This document shows, piece by piece, positions 4,855 through 9,824 of a stretch of 9,824 nucleotides of DNA. Numbering within the stretch: the first letter of the stretch is position 1; the number at the start of each line of letters is the position of its first letter. The stretch comes from Verrucomicrobiota bacterium (GTDB lineage: Bacteria; Verrucomicrobiota; Verrucomicrobiia; Limisphaerales; DSYF01), in NCBI GenBank assembly GCA_025457725.1, contig JALOTU010000196.1, positions 1-9,824 on the forward strand, read 5' to 3'. The position numbers were made by a program, and so were the translations under genes. The notes beneath the pieces are model-generated. The model had not been told where the DNA came from and ran no database searches. It worked only from the letters and a program-made list of their open reading frames with translations.

Positions 4855-6495
4855 ATGGCTGCAAGTCCCCTGGCTGGAAAACCGGCTCCTAAAGAACTCC
4901 TGATCGACGTCGCCCGGCTCGAGCAGGATTATCTGCACCGGCAACCTGACGTGGCCGACCCCAACCAACTGGTCAGCTTTGGCACCAGCGGACACCGGGG
5001 CACGCCGCTCAACGGCACCTTTACCGAGACGCATATCCTGGCCGTCACCCAGGCCATCTGCGAACACCGCAAGCGCGAGGGAATCAGCGGGCCGCTGTTC
5101 ATTGGCAAGGATTCCCACGCCGTGTCCGGCGCCGCCCAACGCACGGCCCTGGAGGTCCTTGCGGCCAACGGCGTGGAGACATTCATTCAGGAAAACGATG
5201 GGTTCACCCCCACACCCTCGATCTCCCACGCCATCCTCACCCACAACCGCGGTCGCCGGGAAGGCCTCGCAGATGGAGTGGTGATCACGCCCTCCCACAA
5301 TCCGCCCCAGGACGGCGGCTTCAAATACAACCCGCCGAATGGGGGCCCGGCGGACACGGACATCACGGGCTGGGTGCAGAATCGGGCGAACGAGCTCTTG
5401 CGCACAGGAAATCAGGGCATCAAACGGACGCCCCACGCATCCGCGATCAAAGCCACCACCACCCATGCCCACGACTTCATCACCCCCTATGTGGAAACGC
5501 TGGGAGAGGTGATTGACATGGAGGCCATCAAGGCAGCGGGCGTGCGGATCGGGATCGATCCCTTGGGCGGTGCCTCCCTGCCCTATTGGGAGCCCATCCA
5601 GGAAAGCTTCGGTCTCGAGCTCACCATCGTGAACAAACAGATCGATCCCCGCTTCGGCTTCATGACCGTGGATCACGATGGCAAGATCCGCATGGATTGC
5701 TCGAGCCCCTGGGCCATGGCCGGCCTGGTTGATCTGAGGGACAAGTTCAGCATCGCCTTTGGCAACGATCCGGATGCCGATCGTCACGGCATCGTCACTC
5801 CCTCCTCCGGGTTGTTGAACCCGAACCACTACCTGGCGGTCGCCATCCACTATCTCCTCACCCACCGGCCGCAGTGGAACCCGGCCTCGGCGGTGGGCAA
5901 GACCCTGGTCAGCAGCAGTATCATTGACCGCGTGGTCGCCAGCCTGGGACGCAAGCTCACCGAGGTGCCGGTCGGCTTCAAATGGTTCACGCCGGGATTG
6001 TTTGACGGAACAGTGTGCTTTGGGGGCGAGGAAAGCGCCGGGGCCAGCTTCCTGCGGCGCGACGGCAGCGTGTGGAGCACTGACAAAGACGGGTTGATTC
6101 TCGGGCTGTTGGCGGCGGAAATCTGCGCCACGACCGGCAAGGATCCCGGCCGGCACTACTCCGACCTCACCGCCCGGTTTGGCGCCCCCAGCTACAAGCG
6201 GGTGGATGCGCCGGCGACCCCCGAGCAAAAGAAGGCCTTCAAGAAGCTGACCCCGGAAGCCGTGACCGCCCAATCCCTGGCGGGCGAGCCGATCACCGCC
6301 AAGCTCACGCGCGCCCCGGGCAATGATGCCGATATTGGCGGGCTCAAAGTCTGCACGGAGAACGGCTGGTTTGCCGCGCGTCCATCGGGCACGGAGAACA
6401 TTTACAAGGTTTACGCGGAGAGCTTCAAGGACGCCGCGCACCTCGACCAGATCATCGAGGAAGCCCAGCGCATTGTGACGGCTGCATTGACCTGA
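4855..6495 (+). CDS. pgm: Phosphoglucomutase, alpha-D-glucose phosphate-specific
   Basis: This enzyme interconverts glucose 1-phosphate and glucose 6-phosphate in the cytosol, linking glycogen and nucleotide-sugar synthesis to glycolysis. The protein closely resembles E. coli Pgm along its whole length, and from the ATG at 4855 has the same 546 residues. Visible signatures: VSFGTSGHRGT (40-50), the phosphoserine loop ITPSHNPPQDGG (144-155) with Ser147, the metal-binding loop NDPDADRHG (304-312) with Asp305, Asp307 and Asp309, the sugar-binding GGEESAGASF (390-399), and the phosphate-binding RPSGTE (509-514). The frame could begin at a TTG 12 bases earlier, but the ATG fits the family. No clear Shine-Dalgarno precedes it. 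The gap to the GHL10 gene is 55 bases with a weak hairpin. All key residues are present, so it should be active. Confidence 0.97.
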   Translation: MAASPLAGKPAPKELLIDVARLEQDYLHRQPDVADPNQLVSFGTSGHRGTPLNGTFTETHILAVTQAICEHRKREGISGPLFIGKDSHAVSGAAQRTALEVLAANGVETFIQENDGFTPTPSISHAILTHNRGRREGLADGVVITPSHNPPQDGGFKYNPPNGGPADTDITGWVQNRANELLRTGNQGIKRTPHASAIKATTTHAHDFITPYVETLGEVIDMEAIKAAGVRIGIDPLGGASLPYWEPIQESFGLELTIVNKQIDPRFGFMTVDHDGKIRMDCSSPWAMAGLVDLRDKFSIAFGNDPDADRHGIVTPSSGLLNPNHYLAVAIHYLLTHRPQWNPASAVGKTLVSSSIIDRVVASLGRKLTEVPVGFKWFTPGLFDGTVCFGGEESAGASFLRRDGSVWSTDKDGLILGLLAAEICATTGKDPGRHYSDLTARFGAPSYKRVDAPATPEQKKAFKKLTPEAVTAQSLAGEPITAKLTRAPGNDADIGGLKVCTENGWFAARPSGTENIYKVYAESFKDAAHLDQIIEEAQRIVTAALT

Positions 6496-6515
6496 CTGCG
6501 GACCATGGTTATCCG

Positions 6516-6543
6516 TTGACAAAAGGCCTCGTTTGGCTAGTGT
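6516..6543 (+). promoter_or_regulatory. Sigma70-like promoter of rpsT
   Basis: A perfect TTGACA at 6516-6521 is followed after 16 bases by TAGTGT (6538-6543), which keeps the first, second and last bases of the -10 consensus. It sits in the short spacer after pgm, 33 bases before the S20 start, giving an expected leader of about 25 bases. Confidence 0.62.
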
Positions 6544-6576
6544 TTCGCCTCTTTGACGTAGGTTTAAACTCGAGAT

Positions 6577-6834
6577 ATGCCGAATACCAAATCAGCCGAA
6601 CGGCGCGTGCGCGCCAACGAAAAGAAGCGACTTCACAATCGCAGCATCAAGTCCCGGTTGCGCAAGCTGGAGCGGGGGTTTGAAACCACCCTGAGCACCG
6701 GGAACAAAGAGGAAGCCGCTGCAGCCCTGCGCACCGTCCACTCCGCGCTGGACAAGGCCGTGAAGAACGGCACGCTGCAGCGAGCCACGGTGAACCGGCG
6801 AAAGTCGCGCCTGGCGCACCGACTCGCGGCCTGA
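6577..6834 (+). CDS. rpsT: 30S ribosomal protein S20
   Basis: S20 is a small, very basic helical protein that binds 16S rRNA in the bottom of the 30S subunit. The 85 residues show the family pattern: MPNTKSAERRVRANEKKRLHN at the start (MPN.KSA..R is typical), then RSIKSRLRKLE, a central EEAAAALRTVHSALDKAVKNGTL segment (E. coli: A...LD.AA.KG..), and the closing NRRKSRLAHRLAA, matching the conserved N.A.R.KSRL...... ending. The length is close to the 87 of E. coli. It stands alone between pgm and the feo genes with its own promoter. The Shine-Dalgarno is weak, as is common for this gene. No clear terminator follows its stop within the 65 bases before feoA, so read-through into the iron genes is possible. 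Confidence 0.96.
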   Translation: MPNTKSAERRVRANEKKRLHNRSIKSRLRKLERGFETTLSTGNKEEAAAALRTVHSALDKAVKNGTLQRATVNRRKSRLAHRLAA

Positions 6835-6859
6835 CCGGACCTCCCGGCCCCATCCCGGC

Positions 6860-6888
6860 TTGCCACCCGGCCCTTCACGGCCTACCGT
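6860..6888 (+). promoter_or_regulatory. Candidate promoter for the feo operon
   Basis: TTGCCA (6860-6865) and TACCGT (6883-6888) are separated by exactly 17 bases. The first matches five of six consensus bases, the second three of six. Eleven bases remain before the feoA ATG at 6900. I see no Fur-box-like palindrome overlapping it; the surrounding sequence is GC-rich. Confidence 0.35.
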
Positions 6889-6899
6889 CGAACAAGCAA

Positions 6900-7181
6900 A
6901 TGTCTAACAAGGGCATTAATGTTCTTCACGGAAGCTGCACCCATGCAACCGAGTGTCCACTCAGCCAGGTGGCAGCGGGCGACACTGTGTGCATCAAGGG
7001 GCTGGTCGCCGCGCCTGAGGTAAGTGATCGCCTCCGGGAGATGGGGTTCTGCGAGGAGCAGAAGATCAAACTGGTCAGCCGGCACTCGAATTACATCTGC
7101 CAGGTTTGCAACGCGAGGCTCGGGATCAGTCATAAACTGGCCGAAACCATTATTGTGGAGCCGCTGAAGGGCAGCTCCTGA
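6900..7181 (+). CDS. feoA: FeoA-domain protein, cysteine-rich, first of two
   Basis: FeoA proteins are small SH3-like cytosolic partners of the FeoB ferrous-iron transporter. This 93-residue copy has the family core at about 21-88: LSQVAAGDTVCIKGL, then SDRLREMGFCEEQKIKLVSR (43-61; the R..EMG motif is diagnostic), and a C-terminal half ending in LAETIIVEP. It is unusual in its cysteines: Cys13 and Cys19 in an N-terminal extension (GSCTHATECPLS), Cys31, Cys51, and a CQVC pair (Cys67, Cys70) where ordinary FeoA has a strand. CX5C plus CX2C could hold a metal or iron-sulphur cluster, but that is inference. No good Shine-Dalgarno is seen before the ATG. It heads the feo operon, 12 bases ahead of the second FeoA gene. 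Confidence 0.88.
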   Translation: MSNKGINVLHGSCTHATECPLSQVAAGDTVCIKGLVAAPEVSDRLREMGFCEEQKIKLVSRHSNYICQVCNARLGISHKLAETIIVEPLKGSS

Positions 7182-7193
7182 AAGGAGCACCTG

Positions 7194-7436
7194 ATGCCAT
7201 CCGTCCTTCGTCCCCTCACCGAACTTTCCCTGGGCAGCACCGCCACCGTGGCGGAAATCAAAGTGCCGTCCTCGTCCCAGTCGCGTCTCATGGAAATGGG
7301 ACTGCTGGTGGGAACACCCGTCGAACTGGTCAGGTTCGCTCCGCTCGGCGACCCGGTGGAGATCAAGATCCGCGGTTATAATCTTTCCCTCCGGCGACAC
7401 GAGGCCGAACAGATCCTGGTGAGCGCGACCGCCTGA
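7194..7436 (+). CDS. feoA: FeoA-domain protein, second of two
   Basis: This 80-residue protein is an ordinary FeoA: LTELSLGSTATVAEIKV (8-24), then SRLMEMGLLVGTPVELVRFAPLGDPVEIKIRGYNLSLRRHEAEQI (30-74), with the R.MEMG motif and the G.PVEI..RGY.L.LR..EA ending common to FeoA. It has no cysteine, unlike its upstream partner. The start is well supported: AAAGGAG at 7181-7187, six bases before the ATG, overlapping the upstream stop region. The stop is seven bases before feoB. In FeoB systems this domain is thought to bind the G-domain or membrane part and affect transport. Of the two copies this is more likely the canonical FeoB partner, by sequence and by position. Confidence 0.94.
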   Translation: MPSVLRPLTELSLGSTATVAEIKVPSSSQSRLMEMGLLVGTPVELVRFAPLGDPVEIKIRGYNLSLRRHEAEQILVSATA

Positions 7437-7443
7437 TTCCGCA

Positions 7444-9711
7444 GTGACTGCCGCCGCGCCCACGCCGCCACCCCCGGGTTCCTCCCGCGCATCGAGCAAG
7501 GGAGCCGTGCCGTACATCGCCCTGACCGGCAACCCAAACTGCGGCAAGACCACGATCTTCAATGCCCTGACCGGTCTGCGCGCCAAGGTGGGCAATTACG
7601 CCGGGGTCACGGTGGAACGCAAAGAGGGCAGGCTCAGTCACGCCGCGGGAAGCGATATCCGGGTGATCGATCTTCCCGGAACCTACAGCCTCAGTCCACA
7701 ATCGCTCGACGAACAGGTCTCGCGCGATGTGCTGATGCATCGCTTGAAGGAGGTTCCAGCACCCTCGCTCGTGGTGATCGTGATCGACGCCTCGAATCTT
7801 CAACGCAACCTCTACTACGCCACCCAGGTCATCGAACTCGGGATACCTGCCATCGCAGCCCTCAACATGATCGATGTGGCGCAGGAAAACGGGCACGAGA
7901 TTGACGTCGCAGCGCTGAGCAGGCAGCTGGGAATCCCCGTCATCCCCATGACGGCCAGCCGGAGCGGAGGCATCAGGGAACTGCGGGAGGCCATCCTTGC
8001 CAGACTGGCGGACGCGGGACCCGTCCCCGCCAAATCCTTCTGCGAACTGCCCGGGGACTTTCAGCGCGAACTGGATGCGATCGCCGGATTGCTGAGCGCC
8101 GAGTTCCACGATCCCCCAGCCCGGTCCCGAACCGAGGCGTTGCTGATCCTGAACAACGACAAGTCGGTGGCATCGAGCGGCCAGCGTTATCCGCAGATCA
8201 TCCGCGACGCCGTGGCTGCGGCGCGGGAACGACTCGAGGCGGCGGGACAGGACTGGCGGGGCAAACCCATTGAATTGCGCTACGCCTCGGTATCCCGGAT
8301 CCAGGCCTCCGTCACAAGGGAAACGGCCGTGGACGGTGAAACACTCAGTGATCGGTTGGACCGGGTGATCACCCACAAGGTGTGGGGAACGATCATTTTT
8401 GCCGCCATCATGCTGCTGATTTTTCAGAGCATCTTCACCTTCGCATCGGTCCCGGCGAACTGGTTGGAGCTGGGCACGGCCGCGTTCAGCACGGCGGTGG
8501 GGAAACTCATGCCCCAGGGCGATCTGCGCAGCCTGATGGTGGACGGGATCATTGCCGGGGTCGGGGCGGTGGTGGTGTTTCTGCCCCAGATTCTCTTCCT
8601 TTTCTTCTTCATCGGTCTGCTCGAGGACACGGGGTACATGGCAAGGGCCGCTTTTCTGATGGACCGCCTGATGAGCAAGGTGGGCCTGCACGGCAAGAGC
8701 TTCATTCCCATGCTAAGCTCCTATGCATGCGCCATTCCGGGCATCATGGCCACCCGCACCATTGAAAGCCCCAAGGACCGCCTGGTCACCATCCTGATCG
8801 CGCCGTTGATGAGTTGTTCGGCACGACTGCCGGTTTACACCCTGCTGATCGCCGCCTGCATTCCGGACAAGACGGTGCTCGGATTCATCGGGTTGCCCGC
8901 CCTGACGCTGTTCTCGATGTACATGCTCGGGACCGTGGTGGCGTTGATCATGGCGTTCATCTTCAAGAAGACGTTGCTCAAAGGCGAGCCCCCCATGCTC
9001 ATCCTGGAGCTGCCCCCGTACAAACGGCCGATGCTGCGGCAGGTTCTGCGTCACATGTGGGAACGGTCGAAGTTGTTTTTGCGAAGGGCCGGCACGGTGA
9101 TTCTGGGCATCAGCATCCTGCTGTGGTTTCTCCAGAGCTATCCCAAGAGCCCCGCCATCAGCGCCCACTTTGAAACCCAGCGATCCGAGGTGATGGAGGC
9201 GGGCGAAATCACCGGGAAGGGTGAGCTCGACGCGGGCACCCTGGATCGACTTTCCGAGCTGGACCAACAGGAGTCGGCCGAGCTGCTGGCCCACAGCTTC
9301 GCCGGCCGGATTGGGCGCCTGATTGAACCCACCATTGCTCCACTCGGCTTCGATTGGAAGATCGGCATCGGGATTGTGGCGTCGTTTGCGGCCCGCGAGG
9401 TGTTCGTCAGCGCCATGTCCACGGTCTACAGCCTGGGAGGGGCGGACGATGAAGAGGGGGTTCAGCGCCTGGCGGATCGATTTCGAGAGCAGCGCCATCC
9501 CGACGGGACGGCCATCTACACCACCGTCACCGGCCTGACTCTGATGGTCTTTTACGTGTTTGCGCTGCAATGTGTCAGCACCATTGCCGTTGTGCGCCGG
9601 GAGACCAATGGCTGGAAGTGGCCGGCCTTTCAATTTGGCTACATGCTGGTTCTGGCCTGGGTGGGAGCCTTTATCACACGCCAGATTGGAATGGCGTTCG
9701 CTCTGGGATAG
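7444..9711 (+). CDS. feoB: Ferrous iron transport protein FeoB
   Basis: FeoB is the inner-membrane ferrous iron transporter with a cytosolic GTPase domain. The 755 residues have all parts: G1 GNPNCGKT (29-36), G2 Thr56, G3 DLPG (76-79), G4 NMID (141-144), G5 TAS (170-172), a helical spacer domain (about 195-300), then membrane helices from 313 on. Core repeats are seen as EDTGYMARAAFLMDRLM (394-410), SYACAIPGIMATRTIESPKDR (426-446), MSCSARLPVY (456-465) and GFDWKIGIGIVASFAAREVFVS (635-656). The Cys428 motif reads SYACAIP instead of the GFGCNVP of E. coli. A charged loop of about 45 residues (575-620) is longer than in E. coli. The start is a GTG; no Shine-Dalgarno is evident, so coupling to feoA seven bases upstream is likely. 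It appears intact. Confidence 0.96.
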   Translation: MTAAAPTPPPPGSSRASSKGAVPYIALTGNPNCGKTTIFNALTGLRAKVGNYAGVTVERKEGRLSHAAGSDIRVIDLPGTYSLSPQSLDEQVSRDVLMHRLKEVPAPSLVVIVIDASNLQRNLYYATQVIELGIPAIAALNMIDVAQENGHEIDVAALSRQLGIPVIPMTASRSGGIRELREAILARLADAGPVPAKSFCELPGDFQRELDAIAGLLSAEFHDPPARSRTEALLILNNDKSVASSGQRYPQIIRDAVAAARERLEAAGQDWRGKPIELRYASVSRIQASVTRETAVDGETLSDRLDRVITHKVWGTIIFAAIMLLIFQSIFTFASVPANWLELGTAAFSTAVGKLMPQGDLRSLMVDGIIAGVGAVVVFLPQILFLFFFIGLLEDTGYMARAAFLMDRLMSKVGLHGKSFIPMLSSYACAIPGIMATRTIESPKDRLVTILIAPLMSCSARLPVYTLLIAACIPDKTVLGFIGLPALTLFSMYMLGTVVALIMAFIFKKTLLKGEPPMLILELPPYKRPMLRQVLRHMWERSKLFLRRAGTVILGISILLWFLQSYPKSPAISAHFETQRSEVMEAGEITGKGELDAGTLDRLSELDQQESAELLAHSFAGRIGRLIEPTIAPLGFDWKIGIGIVASFAAREVFVSAMSTVYSLGGADDEEGVQRLADRFREQRHPDGTAIYTTVTGLTLMVFYVFALQCVSTIAVVRRETNGWKWPAFQFGYMLVLAWVGAFITRQIGMAFALG

Positions 9712-9727
9712 CATTCCAACGACCCTG

Positions 9728-9741
9728 AGCCGCCTTCGGCT
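9728..9741. terminator. Small hairpin after feoB, possible terminator
   Basis: AGCCG (9728-9732) and CGGCT (9737-9741) form a perfect five-base-pair stem with a CCTT loop, 16 bases after the feoB stop. No T-run follows on the plus strand. If the reading frame on the minus strand is real, the hairpin lies between two convergent genes and could serve both, but it is short. Confidence 0.28.
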
Positions 9742-9742
9742 A

Positions 9743-9824
9743 TCAGGCTCGTCGAAGCAGTTTTCTGATGCTCCAAACCACCGGCGATGGCAATTGATTG
9801 GCCATGTTGATCGCCACCGACAAA
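9743..9824 (-). CDS. Possible 3' end of an unidentified gene
   Basis: On the minus strand an open frame enters from the right edge and ends with TGA at 9745-9743, giving 26 residues ending VVWSIRKLLRRA. The alternation of hydrophobic and basic residues looks like a protein C-terminus, and the position would make it convergent with feoB, with 31 bases between them. Twenty-six residues are too few to recognise a family, and an open frame of this size can arise by chance. I offer no function. Confidence 0.3.
   Translation of the reverse strand, partial: LSVAINMANQLPSPVVWSIRKLLRRA

Noticed and set aside
4783..6522. Long open frame of 579 codons on the minus strand opposite pgm
   Set aside because: It is antisense to a clearly recognisable enzyme, has no family motif, and is rich in Gly, Arg, His and Val as expected from a complement of GC-rich coding sequence.
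7363..8691. Open frame of 442 codons on the minus strand opposite feoA and feoB
   Set aside because: It is antisense to an intact FeoB with all G motifs. Its composition (His, Gln, Arg, Gly rich) is typical of a shadow frame.
1..9824. Mobile elements, CRISPR arrays, tRNA or rRNA genes, riboswitches
   Set aside because: I saw no transposase or integrase motif, no regular direct repeats, no cloverleaf or rRNA sequence, and no leader matching a riboswitch class I could recognise.

Overview
This is a GC-rich (roughly 60% by eye), gene-dense stretch of a bacterial chromosome. A tail-specific protease and several signal-peptide or lipoprotein-like proteins point to a Gram-negative-type cell envelope. 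The mix of genes (ClpS beside a DUF2017-like protein, a GHL10 hydrolase, an E. coli-type phosphoglucomutase, two FeoA proteins plus FeoB) would fit Verrucomicrobiota or a neighbouring phylum. That placement is an inference from protein style; there is no rRNA here to confirm it. I see no insertion sequence, integrase, CRISPR array, tRNA or rRNA. Base composition looks even throughout, so this reads as core genome rather than an island.

Left part (1-2937): the 5' end of a tail-specific protease gene (prc, minus strand, cut by the window edge) diverges from a tightly packed plus-strand operon: clpS, a DUF2017-like gene, aat, and a rhomboid protease gene with an N-terminal soluble domain. The genes overlap by 4 and 11 bases and then sit 12 bases apart. 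Aat puts Leu/Phe on N-terminal Lys/Arg, and ClpS delivers Leu/Phe/Tyr/Trp N-degrons to ClpAP-type proteases, so the operon holds both the writer and the reader of the bacterial N-degron pathway with an uncharacterised protein between them. With Prc and the rhomboid, four of the five genes concern protein turnover.

Middle (2972-6495): a small minus-strand lipoprotein-like gene with a SHOCT-like tail converges on the rhomboid gene. It diverges from a secreted GHL10 (DUF187-type) glycoside hydrolase-like protein across a 136-base spacer rich in inverted repeats. An alpha-D-glucose phosphoglucomutase gene (pgm) follows, exactly the length of the E. coli enzyme.

Right part (6516-9824): ribosomal protein S20 (rpsT) has its own sigma70-like promoter. 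A ferrous-iron uptake cluster follows: a cysteine-rich FeoA, a plain FeoA, and full-length FeoB. After FeoB there is a small hairpin and possibly the 3' end of a convergent minus-strand gene.

Most of this is ordinary housekeeping sequence. The parts most worth a second look are the N-degron operon with its DUF2017-like middle gene and ClpS of actinobacterial style, the cysteine-rich FeoA, and the hairpin-rich spacer between the lipoprotein and GHL10 genes.
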